Of a stretch of DNA of 64,000 nucleotides, positions 38,207-49,400 are shown piece after piece. Made by a program: the position numbers and the translations under genes. The first letter of the stretch is position 1; each line of letters starts with the position of its first letter. The stretch is from assembly GCA_013396655.1 (NCBI GenBank), contig WBMV01003352.1, forward strand, positions 347,501 to 411,500, read 5' to 3'. The notes beneath the pieces are model-generated. The model worked only from the letters and a program-made list of their open reading frames with translations, did not search any database and was not told the origin of the DNA. The DNA comes from Campylorhamphus procurvoides (taxonomy: Eukaryota; Chordata; Aves; Passeriformes; Dendrocolaptidae).

Positions 38207-38283
38207 GCAACTCAACACCCACTTGAAATGTTAAAATCCCTCTCCTTTAATGCTGAAAATAACATGGATTTAACCAGAATCTC
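38207..38283 (+). repeat. Unclassified dispersed repeat, copy 1
   Basis: This 77-bp segment aligns without gaps to 42824-42900. By hand count 59 of 77 positions agree (about 77 percent). It begins GCAACTCAACACCCACTTG. After position 77 the copies rejoin at 'ggcaca' once 11 bases are skipped in copy 2. Mismatches show no third-codon-position bias, so shared coding is unlikely. I do not recognise the family; an old SINE, LTR or DNA-transposon piece is possible. Confidence 0.6.
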
Positions 38284-38289
38284 AGGCAC

Positions 38290-39473
38290 ATTTGTCCCTG
38301 TGGAGCTGGGGGTACTCCAAATCCTTGAGTCACCCCACTCATGGAATTCCAGCTCGCAGTTTCTCACCTCCTGCCACCTGCTGCCCGCTCCAGGTCTGAC
38401 TCAGCCTTGTAAAGCCACCACACTTCCTCACAGTACATTTGTCCTGGTGCTTTCCTGGAGAAAGAAGGATGAGGGATAAACACAAGGTGCTGTGCTGATT
38501 AAATGATGCACACTGAGCTTTAAGAGCCCGAATCCAAAGGAGGAAAGCTCTGCATCCCCTTTGTATGCCAGTTCCTTGTACATCGTGTTATTCATTCTCC
38601 TCCTGGTTATTATCTTCTATAATGCAACTTTAAATCGGTAATTTAGCCACGCATAAACATGCAGAAAATTACACTTATTTATTCAGCTGGTGATAGGCAC
38701 CTTTAAATATTCAGGGCAGGTATTACCTGGCCTGTACATGCCAAGGATATGTTGGCTGGATTTTCGTTAGTGCTTTGATAGTTTACAGATATTCTGGCTG
38801 GTTGTTTATGTTGTGCCTGCTGATCACCCACTCCACCATTTCAGTTATATTCAGGTATCATAATTGGAGCTCACGTCTTTTAGGGGGCTCCATGGGCTTT
38901 CAGTGGTAGCCTGAAAAATGCTCCTGTCTCAGCTCCACCTACTACAACTTTTTTGGCGTCACATCCAAGGCTTTCAGGGTTGACCCCTTTTGGAACAGTT
39001 CTAGTTTTGAAAAGGTGTGAAACGTCAATTTGGTTAAAGCAGCTTTGAGCAAATCGGCTGTGTTTACATGAATGTTTGTTGCTTCTAAGTTAGAGACGTG
39101 ACTGTCATTCTGTTTTAAAACAAATGGTTGAGAATGTCCCTCCAACGCTCCGTTCTGGGAATATGGTGTCTCTAATTAGCAGGGTAAGGAAATGGCACGT
39201 CTGCCGTTTCCCAGGGATGTGATACATGCATGGGCCTGAGTAGGAAAGGAAAATACCTTCTTAATTAAGCTTTAGTTTACTTTTCCTAGTTCATCTTTCT
39301 TTACTCTGTTTATAGAAGGTGACAGCAACAGTGGGAGATGAAATAATTAAATGAGATTTTTTTAAATCCTTGTTCTCTGCGTGAAAAGTGGCTGCAGTCT
39401 ACGAAACACTCTGTTGGTTTGCATACTCTGCTGCTCTTTCAATATTCTCAAGTCTCCCATGTTCCTTCTTCAG
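38290..39473. other. AT-rich non-coding stretch
   Basis: No gene is supported. The interval of about 38560-38870 is dense in AT-rich cores with few simple repeats and may be conserved non-coding DNA. The plus-strand frame ending at 38479 (126 codons) spans the dispersed repeat and shows no domain. Confidence 0.45.
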
Positions 39474-39521
39474 CAGAAGCACAAGATAAATAGTCTTGCT
39501 AATTGGTTGATTCAGTTTCAG
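39474..39521 (+). other. Weak candidate micro-exon (48 nt)
   Basis: A pyrimidine-rich acceptor ('gttccttcttcag') precedes a 48-nt segment open in one frame (16 codons), followed by a good donor (CAG/gtaaga). The length is a multiple of three, so skipping would keep frame. Splice-like pairs this close occur by chance in long non-coding DNA and the peptide is unrecognisable. Confidence 0.12.
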
Positions 39522-39529
39522 GTAAGATC

Positions 39530-41416
39530 ATCCTTACCAAATTCCTTGTTAAGCGAGGGAGAAAGAAATAAAGGCTGCGAAACTCTTCCCATTTTCTCGC
39601 TTTGTCTGGGTAAGGATCAAATATTCATGGAGAAAATGAAACACTTTCATGAGACTTGAAATTCTAAGTAAGTGGGTTTGAAACTACTGCCTAAGGACAC
39701 GTTTTGTAAACCTTGGGAAAAATGGTCTGTTTGGTCTTACCGGCTCTAATCTGTATGTGAGAGGTGTAGTGGGTCTACAGTGAAAATCCTTTTCCCTGCC
39801 TTTCCACTTCAGCAACAGCACAGCAGTTTAAAGAACGTGAAGGTGTAGAGAGACCTTCCAAATTTACACTTGTTATTAGAGAAGTCAGGACACCATTTCT
39901 GCATTGTTGGACTTCCATATATTTAGATGTCCAGTGCGGACACTGCATTTTAACAGTGGTGTTAGAAAAGCAGGTGTAAACAAGGTGTTACCTCCATCCC
40001 CTACCATGACAGCCAGCCTGAAACTGCTGTTTAACTTTGGAACTCTGACATTCCAGGTTCCCTCTCAAAGTGAGAATCTCCTCCTGCATTGCCAGCAGCA
40101 GCTACAGGCAGTGTCACTCCTCACTATGTGTCAGAATCGTGGATGATGTTTTTAGAACACTCTTTAGGTCAGAGAAGTGTTTTGGAGGTAGAGTAGCTTT
40201 ATCTGCATTGTGAGAGAGTTCTGAGACACCAGCTATGGTACGAGGGCAGAACTGAGATTCTCTTCTCCCAGTCAAAATAGATGAGCTGGTGTGGCTGAAC
40301 TGGAGAGGTTGCTGGAAGCCAGGAAGCAATGTTTCATGGCCTTATTCACCATCCACTGAGGTTCCTGTGTTGTACATCAGTTCTGAGGGGTATCTTGCAG
40401 CACCCCTCAGGACAGCAGTACAACCACCTGCCATGCTCATCACACGGCCTCTCAGGGAAGGGTTTTGACTCAGGTACTCCCTGCCAGGTGAGCTGTAGAC
40501 TTCATTCCCATTCTGTGTCTGAACTGCAGTTGATGCTTTTGTGAATAACAGTTATGTCTTCTCATACTCTCCACCTCCATATGAGGATGTCTCTGGTGCT
40601 TCCCTGACCCACCCAGGGACACACCGTGCCTTACTTAAAACCATATTGACTAGTTTAATCAGGGCTGGTAATGAGTTATTCTTGCTTTCAGTTCCTCAAA
40701 AAAAGAAAAAGGCTTTTCTTTTGATTCTCATTTTTGCTGGCCATGAGTCGTGTCTGTCAGTGCCGGGCTTGTCCCACACTTGGGTAGGTCCCTGCTGTCG
40801 TGGTTCAGGGGGCAGAGAGAACTGCTGGGACGTGACAGCAGCACTGTGCAGAGTCAGAGTGCTGGTGGTGAGTAAGAACACGCTTCCTGGAGTTGTGGAG
40901 GGGTGCCGTGAGGCACTGAAGGAGCCCCTCCCCTCCCAGAAGGCACCCTCAGCAGCAGAGATGGCAGTTTGCTGGGAAATGGCCATTTCATTTCTGTGTT
41001 TGTGCCGGTGAGGGCCCTGTCAGCTCACATTCACACTCACCACTCTAAGTGCAACTGGCTTTGATCGATTGCACTGCAAGCAGGCTGCTTGTAATTCTTT
41101 GTTTGTTCCACTTTATGTACTACACCATCTCTTGGTCACCTTATTATTCTGATCCTTGGGTGAATTTTAATAGATAATCACATAATTTCTAAAATTATTG
41201 TATTTCCAGGCTCCTATGTTAAACCTAATCAATATTTATACTTTATTCAAATAAGGGATGATAATTTTTCTTCTACTTACTTGACCTTGTATATGATAGA
41301 AATCCTTTCTCTGCTATAAAACTGGGATGTTTTCTATCACATCTTTTTTTTTTTCACTGGTCTAGATGCTGGCAGCAAGTTTTATAAGCTTATGTTTTAT
41401 TTCCCACTCCTCTTAG
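39530..41416. other. Unique non-coding stretch
   Basis: No gene is supported. The 156-codon plus frame at 40541-41011 is opposed by a 96-codon minus frame (40696-40986) and has no recognisable domain. An 11-nt T run lies at 41344-41354. Confidence 0.5.
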
Positions 41417-41558
41417 ATGCTTCTACACAAACGTTATTTCAAACAATTGGCTATGAACTATCTATATTATTCTGATCCATATGTCAGTGAAATTGTATCA
41501 GCAGTATTTACTGCACTGGAAAGCTTTAAGAGCATCCAGCAGAACATCAGCTTGCCTG
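41417..41558 (+). CDS. Candidate internal coding exon, unidentified protein
   Basis: A pyrimidine-rich tract ending 'tttcccactcctcttag' (acceptor AG at 41415-41416) leads into 142 nt open in one frame, followed by a GT donor at 41559 (CCTG/gtaata). The conceptual 47-codon peptide begins MLLHKRYFKQLAMNY and ends SIQQNISLP. It is rich in Leu, Tyr, Ser and Ala, without low complexity, and looks like part of a folded, largely helical domain. At 142 nt (47 codons plus one base) the exon would end in phase 1 if read from phase 0. The first ATG need not be a start. I do not recognise the family and no second convincing exon is seen nearby. A spurious frame or conserved non-coding element is the main alternative. 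Confidence 0.3.
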
Positions 41559-41559
41559 G

Positions 41560-42823
41560 TAATAATTCTGAAACAGAAATAGAATATTTTTATAGCTTAA
41601 GAAAATAAGGTTAATATTGATTTGAAAAATTCATACACAGCTTTTTCTTTTTAGCATATTGAATAAAAGAAAAGAAGTGTGTATGGGTCAGTTTTAAGAT
41701 GATGTGCAAATAATATGACTAATACAGGTTAGTTAGAGTTTTCTGGCATGTAAGAATATTTAAACCTCAAAATTATTTGGTTACATATTTTTGTGTTGCA
41801 GAGAGATTGTTGTGTTACAAGTTCTAAGTATTTCATGACACAATCAAGCTACCAGGCTGTCCTAGAGAAACAAACCCCAGCACAAGAGTCAAGTGGTGTA
41901 GAGACAGCTTCATTTCTGCCATAGACACTTCCAGGCTCAGAAAGTGAATTGGCAATCACAGTTTTTACACTACATTTAAGAAAAGGGTAGTTTGATTTGC
42001 AAAGGAGTGTGCTGTATTTATACTGTCACTGTTTTTTGCAAGCTTGTTCTTATCAACCATCAGCAAACTGAGGAGAAAAGGTGCCTCCATTCCAATCTTA
42101 TCCTGAAACTGGCAGTGAAACCGTTTAAATGGTTAATTTTCTTGTGTTCAGGTGAGTAAAGATTTCATATCATTATGTGTGTGTCCTCTTGATTGTTTGG
42201 TTATGGCTCCCATAGCCTAAAACACGGGATGGCAGCACTGGAGATTTAGAAGGGAAACCCACCTCGCCTCCTACCCTTTTCAACAGGAAACAAATGACTC
42301 ATCGGGAACCAAATCCCAAAGTCCTCTTTCCAGCTTCCCATGGAATATATGTACAATTTGCACAAGACAGAAGAAAACAAAAACCTGGGCTAAATAGCAA
42401 AAGAGAACACCAAGCCAAAAAGGTTTCATAATAACACAATTTGAAAATAATAAGAAATCTACATATACACATGTTGTCTGTGTTCCTGGACTGGTGAAAA
42501 CCTCCTTTAGAGCCAGACTGATTTTCAGGCACAGAACAGCCCTTTGCCCAGGAGAAGAGTGTGATTAGAGTGAGTCTTGAAGCAGACAAGCTATTTCTGA
42601 CAGACTCACTGGATTGGTGGGTCAGGCTTTTGACAAACTGAGAAACCTGCCTTGGCATGATACTGTGTGTTTTTTTCTTATGTAACTCCCACCACGGGGA
42701 AAACAAGATACACACACCATGAAGTTCTACAGCGAGGGCTGCAACACCAGGCTTTTTTAAAAAGCCCTTGTGCTCTTTGTGCATGAATAATAGTTCAGGC
42801 AGAATGAGTACACAAGTCCTAAT
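41560..42823. other. Unique AT-rich non-coding stretch
   Basis: No gene is supported. The 178-codon minus frame at 42299-42835 is the longest single open frame in AT-moderate sequence here. It has no recognisable domain, no supporting splice context and a composition like its non-coding surroundings, so I do not call it a gene. Confidence 0.4.
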
Positions 42824-42900
42824 GCAACTTGACACCCACTTGAAATGTTAAAGCTCCTTTTCTGTGATGCAAAAATTAATGAGAATTTAATCAGAATCCC
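42824..42900 (+). repeat. Unclassified dispersed repeat, copy 2
   Basis: Second copy of the element at 38207-38283, in the same orientation 4.6 kb away. It begins GCAACTTGACACCCACTTG and aligns without gaps over 77 bp. The homology may continue a few bases further after an 11-nt insertion relative to copy 1. The divergence suggests either an old local duplication or two independent insertions of one family. Confidence 0.6.
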
Positions 42901-42904
42901 CCGA

Positions 42905-45900
42905 GAATACGGGGCACAACTGTAAAGCTACACGTGAGAGATATTCAGTAACATGTTATTGAGAGCAAAATCAGCTGGGTACTTTGCAGAGATCCATTTT
43001 TCCCCCTTTATTTGTGAGCAATTAACCAGGTAAATCTGTGCTCCTGAAGGCAGAAGTGTTCTGAAGAGCAATGCAAATGTCTTCAGTGAAGTGACTTGCA
43101 TGCTCATTTGAGGAGCTTGCAGAACAGCCATCAAGAAATGTTAAGTGTTTCACATTTAAGTATAACTTAACTAAAACCAATTCCTCTTGTTTAGTCACTC
43201 AGAGATAAGAGCAGAATGACTAGTAGACCTTTCAGTGAAGAGTGAATGGCACCGGGTCAGGAGGAATTTCTGTATTTTCAGGCACTAGTGGTATTAATTT
43301 GACTATTTCAAGTGATTAGGAAGTTAAATCATGGTTTCTTATAAAAAACAAGAAGGTGAAACATTATCAAGAGAAATCATTAATCTCCTGCAGGTAGTTT
43401 GTTGCCTGTGGGTCTCTGAGGGTCTAGGTCGGGGACACTGTCTCACCACAGGATGTGTGTTCTCTGTGTGGCAGAGCTTAGGGATTTCAGTTCTGCAAAG
43501 ATAACAATGTAATTCACCTTTCCTGAGGTGAATAGACTGCACAGGGAGTTTAGACTATAATTACTGCACAAAGTGGGACCTTCGTATCAAGATACAATGC
43601 CTACTGATGAAGTGATTCATAACACTGTAAGCGAGTAGATGGCAGACCTAATTAGGCTGTTTCATGATGATCACTTTCTGTACTTGCTGTTGCTTTATAG
43701 TTCATATCTGGGAGACAAGAATGGTCATTTTACCACCGTGTGACCCAGAACCTCCTAAGCCATGCTCTGTGACCCAATGCTGGTCCATGCAGTGTGTCAG
43801 GGACCAGGAGCACCAAACTAACACGGGGTGCTGTTCCACCTGACTTCCCAAAAGGCACTGCATGGAGTCATCCAGCTGATGCCACAACCACAACCCTTAA
43901 CTTCTGCCTTGGCCCAAGCAGCTGGTCCTCCAGAAACACCGTGCTCCTGTTCAGGGTGTGGGAGCAGGAGCTGGCAAAGGCTCTGTATGCAGTTTGAAAA
44001 GGAAAACACAGGGTCACAGTGCTTGTTTGGAAAGAGTGGGAAGAGCAAGGCAGGAAAACAGATCTCAGGATGCTGAGCTGGGGAAAGCAAGGTTGTATCC
44101 CTGCTCTTGCCTGTGGTTCCAGCATGGAAATATGTCTCTCTATGTGTCACACTATACACTCCATGCACAATAAGCCTCATGTTTCTGAGAAGAAACATAT
44201 AATGTAAGATGTGGAGTAAATAAGCTGGTTTACAACTATTTTACTTTTCATAAACTGCCTCATTAACTTCATTCATCTTAACTGGAAAATTAAATAAGAG
44301 GGTAAATTAATGTAAGAAAAAATCCAAACAGCCCCCATTCTTAGTATGATTTTTAAAAAGGATTTTCTTTTACACATTTTTAATCTGCTGTAATGTATTA
44401 TGATGTATTACTCTTCTAATATATTACTGGTGCATAATCTTGTACTACTGCTGATTTACATCACCGCAAGCCACAGCAGTGTTTGTGAGACAATGTAAGG
44501 CAAAAGTCATTCAGACCTTTTTCAGCTGGTGGAATTGAGGAAATTCATGCATATCCCTGCCGTTCAGGCCTTGAGAACTATTAATTGCCTTAAGATTAAG
44601 CTTAGGAACAGAGCAGAACACTTAATCTTCTAACAGGTCTAAATCTTATTTACCATTCAGCTACAAGCTCCTTATTAAAAAAAAAATCTTCAGCAAGAGA
44701 AGGTTTTAATTGTAGTTTTAACCCCTAACCAGATTCCTGGTTAGATTAAATCTGATCTGAAAAGCTAATTGTTAAACAGCTGATGATTCCTGTCAAATCC
44801 CTGTGCTTAGTTGCTTATGGCAGTGCCTGTCCCATTGGCATCCAGGTTTGTGGTGCTATGAGTGCTGTACATGAGTGTCAGAGCCATATTCCTGTCCAGA
44901 TTGGCTTTGTGAGATGCTTTTTAACAACAGCAGCACAGTGCAGGGCACCCTTTCTCCCACACTTTGCACAGACACAGTATAATTTACTAAAGTGCTTCCT
45001 CATCCAGTTTCCATTGCAAACTGGCTGATCCTTCCCACTCTGGGTATCAAGTGTCCTTTCCCTTTTAAATACTGATGTTAGGAAGACCTGGCCTGGCATT
45101 GGATAATTTTCTGTTCCAAAATGTGTTATGAGACAGCCAAGGTGGAAATACCAGGGATGTTTTGGGCTCACAGGAGTTGAAACAACCTCCAGTGCAAGGT
45201 CTATAGAATACATGTGGCATTATGTCACCTCCTGCAGAACACCAGCAAAACCACTTCGGAGCTCCTTAAGCCACCATTCCCTTGAAGGTGCTCAGGGTTC
45301 TTCCATGTAACTTCGTTGGAGAACAGCCCTAGAAATGTCAGTTTGAAGGAAAATAAGAGCTTTACCAAACACAGAAAGCAGGATACACTGGCCTCATGCC
45401 TATTCTCAGGACTTTCACTGCTGGCTTTGGCTACGTCTCTACCCTGCCAGCAGCCAGAGCTGTGGCCCTGCTGCTCTCCTCACCACCCCCAGGTTTGAAT
45501 ACACACAGGCACCAGCTCATGCAGAAATTCAGATCATTGCAGCAGGGGACTGATCCTTGGTTCCAGGTGACTCAGCTCCCATGCCTGTGGTCTGGGCAGG
45601 TTGAGCATGGACAGGAACAAACCTGCTCCATCCCACTGGCCCCTGCCACCTTCCCAGGTGTGGCCTCTGTGCCCTGCAGCTGGTTGAGCTTGTTGAATAT
45701 GCAGTGAAAAGTTACTGACAGCTTCCTCTGTTTCTGAGGAACATTCAAGACCAGACAGGAGCAGGTGAGACCACTCCAGTAACCCCTGAGAGCTGCACTT
45801 CCATTTCTTCCCTGAACACTGCTAATGGCAGCTGACTTGAGGGTGATGGTAACCACCTTCTCTGAAAACAAATGTGCAGCGTTTTCCATTCATCTTGCTG

Positions 45901-46036
45901 TAATAACCAAAGGAAGCAATTTTTTCATAGTGTGTAGAAACCAAATGCAATTATTACTTCCTTCCTAACAGTGACCCAACAGCCTAGAATTGGTCCCTGA
46001 AGAATCACAGGCAGGTTGAAGGCATTGGCTGAAGAC
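42905..46036. other. Non-coding stretch with a small hairpin
   Basis: No gene is supported. An 8-bp perfect inverted repeat with a 4-nt loop (CTAACCAG-ATTC-CTGGTTAG) lies at 44725-44744. Overlapping frames of 60-126 codons at 43700-44210 and 44780-45890 occur on both strands without domains. Confidence 0.45.
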
Positions 46037-46315
46037 ACCATTCCTACAGACATGGATCATGGGGACAGAGCACCAGGAGGATGCTGTCCCCACAGATATG
46101 GGGCATAGGAACATGGAGCACCAGGAGGATGCTGTCCCCACAGATATGGGGCATAGGAACATGGAGCACCAGGAGGATGCTGTCCCTACAGACATGGGGT
46201 ACAGGGACATGGAGCACCAGGAGGATGCTGTCCCTACAGACATGGGGTACAGGGACATGGAGCACCAGGAGGATGCTGTCCCCACAGATAGGGGGCACAG
46301 GGACATGGAGCATCA
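46037..46315. repeat. 48-bp minisatellite, about 5.7 copies
   Basis: Five full 48-bp units start at 46069, 46117, 46165, 46213 and 46261, with a partial unit before (from about 46037) and a few bases after. Each begins AGCACCAGGAGGATGCTGTC and carries CACAGATATGGGGCATAGGA or a variant. Two sub-variants are visible: units 1-2 (cacagatatggggcatagg) and units 3-4 (tacagacatggggtacagg). Because 48 is a multiple of three, the array stays open in several frames on both strands with a 16-residue repeat. Those frames are artefacts unless transcription is shown. Confidence 0.95.
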
Positions 46316-46379
46316 GCCACTGGCAGGAATGGCACATGCGCTTGGGGCATCTCGCTGCCGTTTATATTTTTAGGATCAG

Positions 46380-47000
46380 AGATGACCCAGGAGGTGTCAT
46401 CCCGTCTCCGGTTCCCCCTCCACAGCGGGAGGGCGTGCAGGGAGTGTCGCAGCCCGATGGCGGGGAGGGGGCTCAGCACAAGGCTCGGGGAGCCCCGGGC
46501 AGCACTGCCGAGCTTTGGGGAATGTCCCTGAGGTGGCTGTGCTGCCGGAGAGCCCCGCACGGAGCGGTCTGTGTGCGGGAAGGGGCTCGGGCAGAGCCGC
46601 CGCCGGAGGGCAGCCTGGGGTATCCCAAACCCGCCGGCTCCTGCGCTCGGGAGGCAGCACAGCCTGCGGGCTCCGCGGGAAACGCTTCCAGGAAAGTCCT
46701 GCTGGCTCCAAGCCTTGAAAGCTGCCCGTGGGCTTGCAGACAAACCCGCGGCCAGCGCACGCCGTGTCATTCCTGCCAGGGGGCATCGCTGCAGCGAAAC
46801 CACAGCCCTTCCATCCTGCCCTTCTCCCAGGGCAGCAGGGAATTGTGGAAGGGCTCTGTCTGTGCCCCCCAGGTGTGCACAGGTGAGGACAGGTGGGCAC
46901 GGGTGTGCACGGATGAGGACAGGTGAGGACACGGGCGCTGGGACCATCACGGGTAATGACAACGCGGGGAGGAAAAGGGTGAAGGAAGAACTCACTCCTC
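46380..47000. promoter_or_regulatory. CpG-rich island
   Basis: The stretch is strongly GC-rich with many CG dinucleotides (for example 'gagccgccgccggagggc' near 46594-46611) and sits directly downstream of the 48-bp minisatellite. Open frames of 224-281 codons occur on both strands at once, which indicates compositional absence of stops rather than a gene. It could be a promoter or regulatory island. No credible first exon is seen. Confidence 0.5.
46871..46930. repeat. 10-bp minisatellite, six units
   Basis: Six consecutive 10-mers of the form AGGTGAGGAC and variants (AGGTGTGCAC, AGGTGAGGAC, AGGTGGGCAC, GGGTGTGCAC, GGATGAGGAC, AGGTGAGGAC) lie in perfect register at the 3' side of the CpG-rich island. 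Confidence 0.85.
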
Positions 47001-49400
47001 CCCGCTGTCTGGCGTGACACATTTGGCTGTAATGGCAGATATATTAACCCGAGATTACACGGAAATGTCAAAGTAAAAACCCCGTGAAAGCGTCTAAAAG
47101 CACCGATATTTATTCGCTGACACTCTGTTGCCTTTGGACTGTTATCCTGTCTCTGTGTAACTATAATTTATAGAGGTAAGAAAGAATTTCACAAAATAAG
47201 CAGAGGAAGGCAAATAAAACCTTTCAGAGGAACAAAAATCAATTCCAAGAAAAAATTACTACCTTGTAATAGGGAAACCACTTATTTAGATTCTGTTGTT
47301 TGAAGCGTTTCTTGTGCTGACCAGTGCCAGAGAAGAAAGGCAGTTTTCTGCAGGATGTTGTCCCAGGCTTTGCAGCAGCCAGTGATGCCACCAGCAGCTG
47401 GGGATTGCAGGGTTCCTCCATCTGGAGGGTGCTGGTGCAGGTCAGAGGTGGCACAGGTGCCACTTCTGCAGCTCATGCTGTACCACAGAGTGGAGAGAGG
47501 AGGCAAATTGTCTTGAAATCAGCAGCTGATCAAATCATCCACCTGTGGATTGTGCTAGGAAAAAACTAATCATGTGACAACTTCAGTGAGAACAGCAAAG
47601 GGAAGTTGGTTTCATTACAATTCAGGAGGGTGTCAAAGGATGACCTTCTATGAAAATGTTTTATGATCCCCTTAGGTGTGTTTTGTCTGATCTTTGCTGT
47701 ATCGAGTAACACTTTGTACAGAATCCAGCTTTAAAAACTAGCTACCAAATGTGCCTGCTTTCATGGTGCCTGTAATTGGAAGACCGAAATAAACCCTATA
47801 AACTATTCAAAGATGCAATATTCAACAGGGATAGAACAGCCTATATCCCTTCATATCTTTTGTGAAAATTTAAATCTGGGTTAGGAGCAGAGCAGTAAGA
47901 TTTGAGAATGAACATAAAGGCTGTGAGTTAACATGAATGCAGTGCGATTCTAACATGGTGTTCTCACAAGAGTTTGGTCATAAATGTTGCAAGTCTTGGG
48001 AGACAAGGCCCTCCCAAGGCCTTACGTCTATTTATGCTGGAAAATATCCTTTCTGTTTGGGATCCAAGCTAGAACTTAAATCTCAGGTATGAATTAGGGT
48101 GCAAAATCCTTTAACATTTGTTGTTAGGGTTTCCTAAGCGCCTGTATTATTTATTAGCAGCCTTTTAGATTATAACACTTCATAAATTTTCCATGGCCTC
48201 CAAAAAGCTAAATTTCCCAGTAGTTTAAGTTATTTTCTATCCCAAGCACAGGTAAAACATTTTTTCCTGTTGTCTGTTTTTATCTCCCATACGTAGCTTT
48301 GTTAGATACCTACATGGCAATTTCTTCTGTGACTTGCAGGTGTTCTGTGGAGTTTAAATAATAAAACTTAGCCATAGGATGTTCAATAAACAAGATGAAT
48401 TAAAAAAACTCAGTATCAAAATAGCTCAGTGTCACCACCAGTGCGGGGTGCTGATAAGATGAACAGCAATTTCCCGTGTTCATGGCTACAGGGATTTGGC
48501 AAAGGGATTACACTTCTGATCCTTCTGATATTCTGCAAGCCAACCCAAAAGCCAGATGGAAAGGCAGGAGGAGGTCTGTAAACTCCTGGATGACAAACTG
48601 TCTTTTCACAACCGCCCTCACAATGTTCTCTAAAATGAGAGACTGGACAAGGCTGCACAGCATCAAAAGCTGCACAGGCTCAAGCTGGGATTCTCCGAAG
48701 GGATCACTTGTACCATTCAGCCACAGGAGTTCCCAGCTGCAGCAATGCTTGGAGCTGAACTCATGGAGGGAGAGGCCAGGCAGCATCTGAAAATTGTCAC
48801 TCTCCTCCTAGAACCTGGATGTAACCAAAATTGCATTATTCATTGTGGATAAAGGCATAGTTGTATCAATTTCAGCACTAGCAGGTCTGTGATTAACAGA
48901 ACAGGAGGTTCTGTCTGACAGGCTGCAGGGCAAGGATCCCTCCCTGTCATCTGTTCCCTCTCTGATCGTGGTTGTGGCTAATTCTGGTTGGGTTTGCCTA
49001 TCCAGATTGAAGATTTTTTCCAGTTTCTATTTTCTGTGGAAGGGCTAGAGATTTACCAGGTATTTGATTGCTGAGTTTAGATGGAAGACACAGACAGCTA
49101 TAGCTTAGATGGGTGAAGGGATTTTCCTGGGAAGCCTTTGGAAAAGCATAGTCTGGCCAGGGAGTTGCTGTGTGTACAGTGTAGGAAAGTGGCACACCAC
49201 AAAGCCACGGAACAGGCTTGGGCTGGGCTGAGCAGAGAAATCAGGCAGCCTCTGCTTTTGCTTGCATGTGGTGCTGGGTTGGCATAACACACTCGGTGCT
49301 TAGGAAGAGACACACATTTGTTGCTGTGTTTAAATTCAGGAAACACACCTCCTTGTGAATCCCTTTTCCTCCCAGTGGAACTCAAAAAAAAAGAACAAGC
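47001..49400. other. AT-rich unique stretch beside the CpG-rich island
   Basis: No gene is supported. The part at about 47000-47200 is AT-rich yet retains CG dinucleotides ('gatatttattcgctgac'), a texture often seen in conserved elements beside islands. Frames around 48416-48790 and 49098-49403 reach about 104 codons without domains and overlap on opposite strands. Confidence 0.45.

Noticed and set aside
42299..42835. 178-codon minus-strand open frame
   Set aside because: No family likeness, no splice or promoter context and a composition like flanking non-coding DNA; one chance frame this long is plausible.
46081..47071. Open frames of 281 codons (plus) and 262 and 224 codons (minus)
   Set aside because: They overlap on both strands, arise from a 48-bp repeat whose period is a multiple of three and from a CpG-rich, stop-poor island, and show no domain.
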